Assembly: GCA_900551295.1 (NCBI GenBank)
Contig: URVJ01000003.1
Location: 77,441-141,440, forward strand
Source: an uncultured Eubacteriales bacterium
Lineage (GTDB): Bacteria; Bacillota; Clostridia; Oscillospirales; CAG-382
Reading direction: 5' to 3'
Length of the DNA: 64,000 nt
Numbering within the stretch: position 1 is the first letter of the stretch; each line of letters starts with the position of its first letter. A program made the translations under genes and the position numbers. The notes under the pieces are model-generated. The model was not told where the DNA came from. It did no database searches and was given only the letters and a program-made list of their open reading frames with translations. This document shows, piece after piece, positions 43,865-52,543 of this stretch.

Positions 43865-46504
43865 TCAGCCTACGACTTTGCCCTCAAATTCGGGGGTGCA
43901 GACAAGCTTTCCGTCCTTTGCGTCAAGCACAAGCGTAGTACCCGTATCAAAGTTGCCTGCAAGAATTTCCTTTGCAATAAGGGTTTCTGCGGAACTTTGG
44001 AGATAACGTTTAAGCGGACGCGCACCGTATACGGGGTCATAGCCGTTATCAATAATAAGCTGTTTTGCAGCGTCGGTAACTTCAAGCTTAAGTCCTCCGG
44101 CACTTCTGTCGGCAAGGCGTTTTCTGAGTCCCGAAAGCAGATTTTCGATTATTCCGCCGAGATTATCCTTTGTAAGCGGCTTGAACATGATTATCTCATC
44201 AAGTCTGTTGAGAAATTCCGGTCTGAACGACGCACGCAGATCTGCCATTACCTTACCGCGGGCTTCTTCGCTTATCTCGCCTTCGGGCGTTATGCCGTCA
44301 AGCAGATATGAGCTGCCGAGGTTTGAGGTAAGAATTATTATTGTATTCTTAAAGTCAACGGTACGTCCCTGACTGTCAGTAATACGTCCGTCATCAAGTA
44401 TCTGAAGAAGAATATTGAACACATCCGGATGTGCCTTTTCGACTTCATCAAACAATACTACGCTGTACGGATGACGTCTTACAGCCTCGGTAAGCTGACC
44501 GCCTTCATCATATCCGACATATCCGGGAGGCGCTCCGATAAGACGGGAAACACTGAATTTCTCCATATACTCCGTCATATCTATTCTTACGAGGTTATGC
44601 TCATCATCAAACAGGCACTCGGCAAGCGTCTTTGCAAGCTCTGTCTTACCTACGCCCGTAGGGCCTAAGAACATAAAGCTGCCTATCGGTCTGTTGGGAT
44701 CGGAAATTCCTGCTCTCGAACGCTGTATTGCCTCGCTTACGAGCCTTACGGCTTCGTCCTGTCCGATAACTCTCTTATGGAGAATATCCTCAAGGTGCAG
44801 CAGTTTTTCTCTTTCGCCCTCAACAAGCTTTGAAACGGGTATACCTGTCCAACGCGCAACAACGTCGGCTATTTCTTCCTCGGTTACGGTTGAGCGAACA
44901 AGCATATTCTGATTCTGCTCTTCGGTTGTCTTTTCGGCATCGGCAAGCTTTTTCTGAAGTTCGGGAAGATCGGAATACTGGAGCTTTGCGGCTTTTTCAT
45001 ACTCTCCGCGCAGCTTTGCATTCTCTATATCGCCGGTCATTTTTTCGATCTGCGCTTTTATCTTCTTGACATTTTCGGTCGCCTGCTTTTCGGACTCCCA
45101 GCGCGCTTTCATCTCGTTGAACTTTTCTTTCTTTTCGGCAAGTTCTTCGGTAAGCTTTGCAAGTCTGTCCTTAGAGAGTTTATCCTCCTCTTTCTTTAGC
45201 GACATTTCCTCAATCTCAAGCTGCATAATATCGCGTCTGAGGTCGTCAAGCTCGCTCGGCATGGAGTCGATCTCGGTTCTTATCATGGCGCACGCCTCAT
45301 CGACAAGGTCTATTGCCTTATCGGGAAGAAATCTGTCGGTGATATATCTGTGTGAAAGCGTTGCGGCTGCGACAAGCGCGTTATCGTGAATTCTTACGCC
45401 GTGGAATATTTCGTATCTCTCTTTAAGTCCGCGCAGTATCGAAATTGTATCTTCAACCGACGGTTCGTCTACCATTACGGGTTGGAAACGGCGTTCGAGA
45501 GCCGCGTCCTTTTCGATATACTTTCTGTATTCGTCAAGAGTTGTCGCGCCGATACAGTGAAGTTCTCCTCTTGCAAGCATAGGTTTCAAGAGGTTGCCTG
45601 CGTCCATTGATCCCTCGGTCTTTCCGGCTCCGACTATGGTATGAAGTTCATCTATAAAGAGTATTATTTTACCCTCAGCCTTTTTAACCTCGTTAAGCAC
45701 GGCTTTGAGTCTTTCCTCAAATTCGCCTCTGTACTTAGCGCCTGCAACGAGAGAACCCATATCCAGCGAAAAGATGGTTTTATCTTTGAGTCCGTCCGGT
45801 ACGTCGCCTCTGACGATTCTCTGAGCAAGACCTTCGGCTATTGCGGTTTTACCTACGCCGGGTTCGCCGATAAGAACGGGGTTATTCTTACTCTTACGCG
45901 AAAGTATTCTTATTACGCTTCTTATTTCGGAATCTCTGCCGATAACCGGATCAAGTTTCTGTTCTCTTGCGCGTTCGACAAGGTCTGTGCCGTATTTTGC
46001 AAGCACGTCGTAAGTATCTTCGGGATTATCGCTTGTTACGGGCGAGGTCTTGACTTTTGCAAGCTCATCGGTAAAGCTCTTTTTGGTTATGCCGTACTTC
46101 TCGCATATTCTCTTTACGGTGCTTCCGCCCTCGGCAAGCAGTCCGAGCATAATATGTTCGACCGAGATATACTCGTCTTTAAGCTCCGACGCCACCTTTT
46201 CGGCAAATCTGAGTACTGCGGAAACTTCTCCCGACGGATAAAGTTCGGAATTTCCCGAACCCGTAACCTTAGGCAGTCTTTCGATTTCGGCGTTAAGTTC
46301 TCCGAGAACAGCTCCGACAATATCGGTATTTCCGTTTTTCTGTCCGATACGGTAGACAAGTGTTCTGACAAGTCCGCCGTCGGCAGACAGCAGCGCATAC
46401 ATGAGATGTTCGGGTGTAAGCGTTTGATTTTGTTTATCACGTGCAAGGTTCTGTGCGTTATTTATGGTTTCAACCGTTTTTTGAGTAAATTTTTCTGCGT
46501 TCAT
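43865..46504 (-). CDS. clpB: ATP-dependent disaggregase ClpB
   Basis: Hexameric Hsp104-type chaperone that extracts proteins from aggregates with DnaK. The 879 residues hold the Clp N domain (about 1-150), first AAA+ module (Walker A GEPGVGKT, 213-220), the long coiled-coil middle domain that distinguishes ClpB from ClpA/C (about 405-530), the second AAA+ module (GPTGVGKT, 613-620) and the C-terminal D2-small domain. AAAGGAGAA precedes the ATG at 46504; an upstream in-frame ATG at 46534 lacks a site. It lies 45 bases after the ribbon-helix-helix gene. No CIRCE or CtsR box was found. Confidence 0.96.
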   Translation of the reverse strand: MNAEKFTQKTVETINNAQNLARDKQNQTLTPEHLMYALLSADGGLVRTLVYRIGQKNGNTDIVGAVLGELNAEIERLPKVTGSGNSELYPSGEVSAVLRFAEKVASELKDEYISVEHIMLGLLAEGGSTVKRICEKYGITKKSFTDELAKVKTSPVTSDNPEDTYDVLAKYGTDLVERAREQKLDPVIGRDSEIRSVIRILSRKSKNNPVLIGEPGVGKTAIAEGLAQRIVRGDVPDGLKDKTIFSLDMGSLVAGAKYRGEFEERLKAVLNEVKKAEGKIILFIDELHTIVGAGKTEGSMDAGNLLKPMLARGELHCIGATTLDEYRKYIEKDAALERRFQPVMVDEPSVEDTISILRGLKERYEIFHGVRIHDNALVAAATLSHRYITDRFLPDKAIDLVDEACAMIRTEIDSMPSELDDLRRDIMQLEIEEMSLKKEEDKLSKDRLAKLTEELAEKKEKFNEMKARWESEKQATENVKKIKAQIEKMTGDIENAKLRGEYEKAAKLQYSDLPELQKKLADAEKTTEEQNQNMLVRSTVTEEEIADVVARWTGIPVSKLVEGEREKLLHLEDILHKRVIGQDEAVRLVSEAIQRSRAGISDPNRPIGSFMFLGPTGVGKTELAKTLAECLFDDEHNLVRIDMTEYMEKFSVSRLIGAPPGYVGYDEGGQLTEAVRRHPYSVVLFDEVEKAHPDVFNILLQILDDGRITDSQGRTVDFKNTIIILTSNLGSSYLLDGITPEGEISEEARGKVMADLRASFRPEFLNRLDEIIMFKPLTKDNLGGIIENLLSGLRKRLADRSAGGLKLEVTDAAKQLIIDNGYDPVYGARPLKRYLQSSAETLIAKEILAGNFDTGTTLVLDAKDGKLVCTPEFEGKVVG

Positions 46505-46549
46505 ATATATTTCTCCTTTCGGAAAATAATTCAAAGTTTAATGTGCAAG

Positions 46550-47212
46550 TCATATTATTACGGGGCGTTTATCGAGATCCGCCGCGTACATATCCGCCAG
46601 CGTCTGCGAATCCGCACCGCCTATACAGGCTTTCATCATTTTATCCACAAGGCTTACGTAATCCGTAATAGCCTTTGATATCTCTTCGGGATCAAGCGTT
46701 CTGTCGCCGGCTGTTCCGAAACGTTTTGCGGGATATGCGAGCGTTCTTTCAAATCTTCCGTCGTCAAGCGAATATGCCACGTTTACCGGAAGAACTCTGT
46801 TCTCTATTCTTTCAAGACATCTGAAAAATCTTGCAAGAAGTTCGAGAAGTCCCTGCGACTGCGTTCTGAAGTTTGCGCTGAGCGTTCCTATCGGCTGTCC
46901 CGGCGCAAAACTCTTTGCAAGCTCGACTTCATATTTCACCGTAGGGTGATATTTATATTCAAGGCTTGAACGCACCGCTACTCTCTGCGTATTCGGTGCA
47001 AAAAGCGGCACAAGCTCTCTTGACGCGCTCAGCAGCTGTTCTATTCCGCTGAATATATCGTTTATCTGCTGTTCCGGCGTTCTCATCTCCACTCGTTCGG
47101 CAAGTATCATATTTACAAGGTTAGATCTGTTTGTTCCCATTTTATGCGCAAGCAAATCTATTTCTCTCATTACGTCCTCGGACAACATGAGACTATACAA
47201 TGTTTTTTTCAA
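46550..47212 (-). CDS. Ribbon-helix-helix domain protein upstream of clpB
   Basis: 220 residues. The first ~45 (LYSLMLSEDVMREIDLLAHKMGTNRSNLVNMILAE) look like a CopG-type ribbon-helix-helix DNA-binding unit; the rest is a helical, arginine-rich region that I cannot assign. The start is TTG at 47212, with AGGAGGT seven bases before it. It has its own promoter, and clpB follows after 45 bases with no terminator, so it is likely the first gene of a bicistron and could regulate the heat-shock unit. That role is inferred from position only. Confidence 0.78.
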   Translation of the reverse strand: MKKTLYSLMLSEDVMREIDLLAHKMGTNRSNLVNMILAERVEMRTPEQQINDIFSGIEQLLSASRELVPLFAPNTQRVAVRSSLEYKYHPTVKYEVELAKSFAPGQPIGTLSANFRTQSQGLLELLARFFRCLERIENRVLPVNVAYSLDDGRFERTLAYPAKRFGTAGDRTLDPEEISKAITDYVSLVDKMMKACIGGADSQTLADMYAADLDKRPVII

Positions 47213-47257
47213 GGCTCTTACCTCCTATGAAAAACTTCTTTTTCTTTTTACATATAC

Positions 47258-47286
47258 ATTGTAGCACGTATTATATAATTTGTCAA
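47258..47286 (-). promoter_or_regulatory. Promoter of the RHH-clpB unit
   Basis: Minus-strand TTGACA (47281-47286 on +) and TACAAT (47258-47263) with a 17-base spacer. Confidence 0.82.
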
Positions 47287-47412
47287 GATATTTATATAAA
47301 TTTATTTGCATTTTTTGAAAGTTCAACTTTTTACACAAGAAAGCAGTGACTCAGACGCGGTGAATTGTGAGTTATGCGGAATAAAAATGATTGATTTTTA
47401 CAAGTTACTTTA

Positions 47413-47605
47413 TGTTTGGCTGAGTGTTGCTTGGTTTGGTCGGAAACGGGAAATTCACTTCCACTTGCAGCCATATACTGACGCTTTTCTACGGAGAAAA
47501 GTCCTCCTGCGAGGAAAAAGTTCCCTGCGAGGATAAACCGTTTGCCGCTCAAACGCCGCAGCGAAAGCGCGGCTTTATTTTCCGCACGTCAAACTATCAT
47601 TTATA
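47413..47605 (+). repeat. Intergenic repeat copy B, first unit
   Basis: Shares a 28-base identical block (47474-47501) with 56013-56040, and the flanking CCGCTCAAACGCCGC, GCGAAAGCG and CAAACTATC stretches in the same order as the 56.0 kb copy. It contains a 7-bp hairpin (CTTTTCT-ACGG-AGAAAAG) and TCCTC-CTGC-GAGGA. A similar core is at 13.68 kb. No gene is seen within it. Confidence 0.8.
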
Positions 47606-47613
47606 TATAGAAA

Positions 47614-47648
47614 AACTCTGTGTAAAGTTAAACCTAACGCACAGAGTT
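47614..47648 (+). terminator. Hairpin between the two repeat units at 47.6 kb
   Basis: AACTCTGTG (47614-47622) pairs with CACAGAGTT (47640-47648), followed by ATATTTTATT. Terminator-like, but no plus-strand gene precedes it within several hundred bases. Confidence 0.45.
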
Positions 47649-47677
47649 ATATTTTATTCAGTTACCCTTTATTTCTT

Positions 47678-47871
47678 AATTTCCATAGCTTGCTCACGCA
47701 CCTGCTCAGATTTGAGTCAGCCGCCTGCCTTTTGGTGGCTGACGGTATAAGCTGACGACAGAGAGTATCCCATAACTTTTTTCTAAATTAAGGTCTACCG
47801 TTTTCTTTGCAGCTTTCTTTTCAAAAAGAAAGCGCGTTCTCCCTCGCGTATTCCTCGTACCCTTTAAAGCG
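47678..47871 (+). repeat. Intergenic repeat copy B, second unit
   Basis: Shares a 39-base identical block (47707-47745) with 56421-56459. It contains a 10-bp hairpin with one G-T (GTCAGCCGCC at 47716-47725, GGTGGCTGAC at 47734-47743). Its right end (AGCTTTCTTT, AAGAAAGCGCGT and TCGTACCC stretches) matches the right end at 56.54-56.58 kb and runs into the 3' end of the MATE gene on the opposite strand. Inside it, a GCGCGTTCTC/CTCGC stretch is duplicated. Confidence 0.8.
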
Positions 47872-49222
47872 CGTTCTCTCTCGCACTCTTTCGGGAAATT
47901 ATCAGAAATGCGATAATACAGATTATTACGGAGAGGATGGAGCCGGTTGCGGTAGCAAGTCCCATCGGGAAGAGAGTATCGGCGAACATTTTTGACATTA
48001 GGTAAACAACCGGAACACGGACAAGAAACACTGCGATGACATTATGTAAAAACGAGATTTCTGCCTTGCCGCACGCGCAGAAATATCCGGAAAACGAAAA
48101 GTGAATACCTGCAAAAATGCAGTCAAAAATATACCCCTTAAAATACTGACTTCCGAGCCTTACAACATTCGCACCGTCTGCGGTCGACGCGTCGGTAAAC
48201 AGCGACACTATATCCGCAGCACAGAACTGAACAACGGTACTTACTATAAGTCCGAATCCGGTCGCGATAAGTACGGCATATCTCAGAGTAAGCACTGCCC
48301 TGTCCTTTTTGCCGGCCCCTATATTCTGCGAGCAAAGTGCCGAAACGGCAGACAGCATAGACGACGGAACAAGGAACACAAAGCTGATTATCTTCTCGAC
48401 GATGCCGACAGCCGCCGCGTCATCAAGTCCGCGCTTGTTCGCTATTACCGTTATTATAAGAAATGCTATCTGAATAAGTCCGTCCTGCATCGCAATCGGA
48501 ACTCCCGTCCTTAAAAGCGCGCCCATTACACCTTTTTGCGGTTTCAGATCGCCTTTACGCACCGAAACGCCGAGCTTTTTGACCTTTATCGCGGCAAGCG
48601 CAATTACAACACTCAACGTCTGAGAAAGCGTCGTTCCGAGCGCCGCGCCGACAGGACCCATATGCAGCGCGCCCATAAACAGATAGTCCAGCGCGATATT
48701 TGCAATGCACGCCGCAGCTATGAAATACATAGGACTTTTCGAGTCGCCAAGACCGCGGAAAATCGAACTTATTATATTATACGCCGTTATGAACGGTATT
48801 CCCGCAAAGCAGACCTTTAAATAAGCCTCTGTTCCCATAACCGCGTCCGACGGTGTTGATACAAGTTCAACAATCGGCTTTACACACAGCAGAAGCACAG
48901 CCGCCAGAACAACAGAAAGCGACATAAACAGCGTGACGGTATTCCCCACGCACGCGGAAATCTTCTTTTTATCCTGTGCGCCGACTGCCTGTCCTACGCC
49001 GACCGTAGTTCCCATTGCAAGACCGACTATCATTACCGTCAGCATATGCATAACCTGTGAGCCTATCGAAACCGCCGTTGTGCTTGCAACGCCCTCATAC
49101 CGCCCGATTATATACAGATCTGCCATTCCGTACAGCGTCTGCAAAAAATACGAAAGCAGATACGGCAGCGAAAAATACACTATATTCTTAAAAACACTGC
49201 CTGTTGTAAGGTTCTTTTCCAC
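47864..49222 (-). CDS. MATE family efflux transporter
   Basis: 452-residue MATE exporter with twelve predicted membrane helices, opening with TGSVFKNIVYFSLPYLLSYFLQ and carrying the VSIGSQVMHMLTVMIVGLAMGTTVGVGQA type segment split over the first helices (VGVGQAVGAQDKK). The start is GTG at 49222 with GAGGAGA about 10 bases before. The last residues (SARENAL) and the stop coincide with the edge of an intergenic repeat. It is only a distant paralogue of the exporter at 23.9 kb. Substrate unknown. Confidence 0.9.
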   Translation of the reverse strand: MEKNLTTGSVFKNIVYFSLPYLLSYFLQTLYGMADLYIIGRYEGVASTTAVSIGSQVMHMLTVMIVGLAMGTTVGVGQAVGAQDKKKISACVGNTVTLFMSLSVVLAAVLLLCVKPIVELVSTPSDAVMGTEAYLKVCFAGIPFITAYNIISSIFRGLGDSKSPMYFIAAACIANIALDYLFMGALHMGPVGAALGTTLSQTLSVVIALAAIKVKKLGVSVRKGDLKPQKGVMGALLRTGVPIAMQDGLIQIAFLIITVIANKRGLDDAAAVGIVEKIISFVFLVPSSMLSAVSALCSQNIGAGKKDRAVLTLRYAVLIATGFGLIVSTVVQFCAADIVSLFTDASTADGANVVRLGSQYFKGYIFDCIFAGIHFSFSGYFCACGKAEISFLHNVIAVFLVRVPVVYLMSKMFADTLFPMGLATATGSILSVIICIIAFLIISRKSARENAL

Positions 49223-49335
49223 TTTGAACCGTCTCCTCTTTGCTTTTACTCACACATTATAAACCTTACAACTATTGTAAAGTCAATATTATTCACGATA
49301 AGTTTACAAAAAAATCTGTACCGGTATTTTGCAAA

Positions 49336-49365
49336 AACAAAAAGCGCACGGTTTTGTCCATGCGC
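49336..49365 (-). terminator. Terminator of the efp-CD1247-like unit
   Basis: Minus-strand GCGCATGG pairs with CCGTGCGC (one G-T; 49344-49365 on +) followed by TTTTTG. Confidence 0.75.
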
Positions 49366-49400
49366 CTCGTTTTAACTCTTATTCAGCTGTCAAAAGGCAA

Positions 49401-49721
49401 TTATTCGTCGCCTTCGGGAGCGTTTTCGCAGCCCTCGCAGTCGTCTGCTTCACAGCCGTAGCACTCGTCGTACTCGTCATCGTCTTCGTCGTCATAATCG
49501 AGATCGTAAACCTCGGATTCAACGTCGCCGAGATCGCTGTCAAGCTCGTCTGCATACTCATACAGCGAATCTACATCGTCGTAAAGAGTATCAAGCTCTG
49601 CGCTTATGTCGCCGAGAACGTCAATGATGCCCGAAATGAGCTTTCCCTCGTTAGTCTCGGTGTCAAACTTCATGCCTTCCATAAGTCCCTGGAGTCGAGC
49701 TACTTTTTCCTTGATTTCCAT
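49401..49721 (-). CDS. CD1247-type acidic protein (N-terminal domain family)
   Basis: 106 residues. The N-terminal helical domain (EIKEKVARLQGLMEGMKFD then IDVLGDISAELDTLYDDVDSL) matches the CD1247 N-terminal domain family of Clostridia. The C-terminal third is very acidic (Asp/Glu/Tyr) with a cysteine cluster CYGC...DDCEGC that could hold a metal. Role unknown. GAGGTG precedes the ATG. It follows efp by about 110 bases in the same direction and ends at a terminator. Confidence 0.85.
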   Translation of the reverse strand: MEIKEKVARLQGLMEGMKFDTETNEGKLISGIIDVLGDISAELDTLYDDVDSLYEYADELDSDLGDVESEVYDLDYDDEDDDEYDECYGCEADDCEGCENAPEGDE

Positions 49722-49831
49722 AAATTACACCTCACAAATCTCTGCGCCGCATATAAAGAGCGGCAATTTGTTTAATCGGTTTTTAAGTCAAATCCCAACA
49801 GCCGCGAAAATACACGGCATACGGAAAAAAC

Positions 49832-50389
49832 TTACGCTCTTTCGAGATATTCACCGGTTCTTGTATCAATCTTGAGCTTGTCGCCGATATTGATAAAGAG
49901 CGGAACCTTGATCTGTGCGCCGGTCTCAAGCGTTGCGGGCTTGGATGCACCGGTAGCGGTATCGCCCTTGAAGCCGGGCTCTGTTTCGGTTACCTCGAGT
50001 TCTACGAACATGGGAGGTTCAACCGCAATTACGTTATCCTTATAGGAAACTATCTTGCACATCATTTCCTCTTTGACAAACTTGAAGTTGTCGCCGAGCT
50101 TATCCTTGTTGATGGGAAGCTGTTCGTAAGTCTCCATGTCCATGAAGTAGTAAAGATCTCCGTCGTTGTAAAGATACTGCATATCCTTTCTTTCAACGTG
50201 AGCCGTCGGATATTTGTCCGTAGGGTTGAAAGTCTTTTCAACAACAGCACCGGTAATGACATTGCGGAGCTTTGTTCTTACGAAAGCCGCGCCTTTTCCG
50301 GGTTTTACGTGCTGGAACTCGATTATCTGCATAACGCTGCCGTCCATATCGAACGTAACGCCGTTTCTGAAATCGCCTGCTGTTACCAT
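49832..50389 (-). CDS. efp: Elongation factor P
   Basis: Rescues ribosomes stalled at consecutive prolines. 185 residues from the ATG at 50389, chosen because GGAGG is well placed and the family starts there ([12 protein letters not shown]). The three-domain fold is complete: KOW-like domain with the tip lysine Lys32 in [10 protein letters not shown], then two OB domains ending [13 protein letters not shown]. The Lys at the tip is the residue modified in other species; which modification occurs here is unknown. pepP lies directly upstream, the usual Firmicutes order, but efp has its own promoter between them. Confidence 0.97.
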   Translation of the reverse strand: MVTAGDFRNGVTFDMDGSVMQIIEFQHVKPGKGAAFVRTKLRNVITGAVVEKTFNPTDKYPTAHVERKDMQYLYNDGDLYYFMDMETYEQLPINKDKLGDNFKFVKEEMMCKIVSYKDNVIAVEPPMFVELEVTETEPGFKGDTATGASKPATLETGAQIKVPLFINIGDKLKIDTRTGEYLERA

Positions 50390-50445
50390 TTGATAAATCC
50401 TCCAAATACAACATTGCACCTGTCTGTGCAAATTATTTCTAAGTT

Positions 50446-50474
50446 ATTATACCACAGTACCGCGCACATTTCAA
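50446..50474 (-). promoter_or_regulatory. Promoter of efp
   Basis: Minus-strand TTGAAA (50469-50474 on +) and TATAAT (50446-50451), 17-base spacer, about 57 bases before the ATG and after the pepP stop. Confidence 0.85.
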
Positions 50475-50504
50475 GTGGTTTTTACAAAAAAGTGCGTCTT
50501 TTGC

Positions 50505-51593
50505 TCAAATCTCGGTAAAAGTTTTATGACTGTGCGTAAGATCCGTGCAGCCGTCGTCAGTGAGATAAACGATATCTTCGATTCTCACGCCATATTTTCC
50601 GGGAATATAAATTCCGGGTTCAACGCTTACCACCGCACCCGACGGCACGGCTGTCTTATCCGACGGAGAAAAGCATGGCCTTTCATGTATTTCAAGTCCG
50701 AGGCTGTGTCCGAGACTGTGACCGAACGTACCTTTATATCCTGCGCCGTCGATGACGCTTCTTGCAAATCCGTCCGCAACGTTTCCGGCTATTCCGCCGC
50801 TTATTTGTTCAAGCGCACATTTCTGCGCTTTAAGCACGGTATCGTAGACGCGTTTCATTTCTTCGTCCGCTTTGCCTATGCAGACGGTTCTTGTCATATC
50901 CGAGCAATATCCGCCGTATCTTGCGCCGAAATCCATTGTAAGAAATCCCTTTTGCAGCGGAATATTTTCCGGCACTCCGTGCGGCAGCGAGCTTTTATGT
51001 CCCGACACGCTTATTGTATCAAACGCGACGCCCTCCGAGCCGTTTTTGCGCATAAAAAATTCAAGCTCAAGCGAAACGTCCTTTTCGGTAAAACCGGGTT
51101 TGCCCGCATTATCCGAAAGCACTGTGAGTATATGCGTAAAGGCTTTGTCGGTAATACTCTGCGCCTTTTTAATATTTTCAAGCTCATACTCGTCTTTTCT
51201 CGCCCTGAGCGTGCTTATTATCTGCGAACCGGAATAAAAATTTGCCGTCGGCATGAATTTTCTGAACGTCGTAAGCTCTTTTACGCTGACGTACGCGTCC
51301 TCAAACAGCACTTTTTTATCCTTGCCGATAATTTCGGAGATCTGTTCGAGCGGACTTCTCTGCTGTTCGGTTATGCATATGCTTTGGTCGATTATTCCGT
51401 TTTTCTGCGCAGTCTGAGCTGCCTCGATATAACGGAAATCCGTGATAAACGTAATTTTGCCGTCATTTATGACAACAAATCCGTCTGAAGTCTCAAAATT
51501 TGTCACGTATCTTCTGTTGACGGGAGAACAGATGAGAAATGCGTCCGCCTTTTCGCCAGTCTGCCTTACAAGTTCTTTTATATTTTCACGCAT
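50505..51593 (-). CDS. pepP: Xaa-Pro aminopeptidase (M24 family)
   Basis: Cytoplasmic metallopeptidase removing the residue before proline. 362 residues: creatinase-type N-terminal domain (about 1-130), then the pita-bread domain with the five metal ligands visible as DFGARYGGYCSDMTRT (two Asp), GHSLGHSLGLEIHE (His), SVEPGIYI (Glu) and GVRIEDIVYL (Glu). GGAGG stands before the ATG, inside the 3' end of the TIM-barrel gene, which overlaps by eight bases. Neighbour of efp as in many Firmicutes, fitting a shared link to proline. Confidence 0.93.
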   Translation of the reverse strand: MRENIKELVRQTGEKADAFLICSPVNRRYVTNFETSDGFVVINDGKITFITDFRYIEAAQTAQKNGIIDQSICITEQQRSPLEQISEIIGKDKKVLFEDAYVSVKELTTFRKFMPTANFYSGSQIISTLRARKDEYELENIKKAQSITDKAFTHILTVLSDNAGKPGFTEKDVSLELEFFMRKNGSEGVAFDTISVSGHKSSLPHGVPENIPLQKGFLTMDFGARYGGYCSDMTRTVCIGKADEEMKRVYDTVLKAQKCALEQISGGIAGNVADGFARSVIDGAGYKGTFGHSLGHSLGLEIHERPCFSPSDKTAVPSGAVVSVEPGIYIPGKYGVRIEDIVYLTDDGCTDLTHSHKTFTEI

Positions 51594-52461
51594 TTTGGTT
51601 TCCTCCGAAAAGACCGGTATAATAATTCTTCATTTGCAGCGCGTCCTCTGCCATCGTGCCGTCGGACTCACAAATTATCGTCGGAGTTACGCCGAGCGAG
51701 AATATCGCCTGCATAAGCGGTTCAAATTCGGGTCCGAACTGCGTATCTTCAAATGTAAGATGCTTTTTTTCGCCGCCCTTTGTATACTCTATTTTGGAAA
51801 AATGGCAGTGAAGATTCTGCGCGGCGTCCGGACTTACGCCTTCCGCAATCTTATCGAAAACTCTCTTATAATCGTCCGCCGTTACAAACACTCCGCCAAG
51901 CTCTCTTGCGTTCATATGTCCGAAATCGACGACCGGAACGACGGTCTTATCGACCGAGCACATATCTATTACCTCGTCGAGCGTTCCGAACTGATTAATT
52001 TTACCCATGGTCTCTATTCCGAGCTTAAAGCCGTAGAGATTATTTTCCGCAAGTCTTTCTATCGCATATGCAAGCGCAGGTTTTGCAAGTCTTGCCGCCT
52101 CGTCTCTCCCGATCTTTGCGCAGGAACCTGCGTGTATGACTATCGTTTCTCCGCCCATGGCTTTAAGAGCTGCAGCGCTGTCAAGAATATACTTCGAGCT
52201 GTTCTTTCTCTTTTCTTCCTCGACGGACGAAAGCGATATAAAATACGGTGCGTGTATCGACAGCTTTATACCTGCATTTTTTGCATTTTCTCCGATAAGA
52301 GCGAAAGTCTCGGGTTTTCCGGAAACACCTCTGCCGGCTTCGTATTCATATGCGTCAAGTCCGAACTGTTTTACCCATTCGGGAGCCTCCGCCGTACTCT
52401 TTTTACCGTCGGCAAAAAAACTGAGCGAGTTTCCGCCCGGACCGAAAAGCGCTTTTGACAT
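51586..52461 (-). CDS. TIM-barrel protein of the endonuclease IV / xylose isomerase-like superfamily
   Basis: 291 residues. Metal-site segments typical of the AP endonuclease 2 superfamily are in order: LSIHAPYF, IVIHAGSC, GIETMGK, VVDFGHMNAR, LHCHFS and IICES. It may be an endonuclease IV-type base-excision enzyme, though many members are sugar isomerases or of unknown use, and GLFGGNQNA at the end is not informative. AAGGAGG is well placed for the ATG at 52461; the longer open frame to 52515 has no site. It overlaps pepP and follows the ispH-rpsA gene by 83 bases. Confidence 0.8.
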   Translation of the reverse strand: MSKALFGPGGNSLSFFADGKKSTAEAPEWVKQFGLDAYEYEAGRGVSGKPETFALIGENAKNAGIKLSIHAPYFISLSSVEEEKRKNSSKYILDSAAALKAMGGETIVIHAGSCAKIGRDEAARLAKPALAYAIERLAENNLYGFKLGIETMGKINQFGTLDEVIDMCSVDKTVVPVVDFGHMNARELGGVFVTADDYKRVFDKIAEGVSPDAAQNLHCHFSKIEYTKGGEKKHLTFEDTQFGPEFEPLMQAIFSLGVTPTIICESDGTMAEDALQMKNYYTGLFGGNQNA

Positions 52462-52543
52462 TGTTAACGCCTCCTTAAAAACAAATCCGAAGAATGCGAC
52501 GTTTAAAATCGACACTCTCCGGACCGGTATTACTTAATTAAAA

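Noticed and set aside
45641..46678. 345-codon plus-strand frame opposite clpB
   Set aside because: Antisense shadow of clpB, a common artefact of the codon usage here.
47413..47871. CRISPR array or IS element in the repeat regions
   Set aside because: No regular spacer pattern, no transposase gene and no terminal inverted repeats at both ends of a copy.
50475..51488. 337-codon plus-strand frame opposite pepP
   Set aside because: Shadow of pepP; no ribosome site and odd amino-acid mix.
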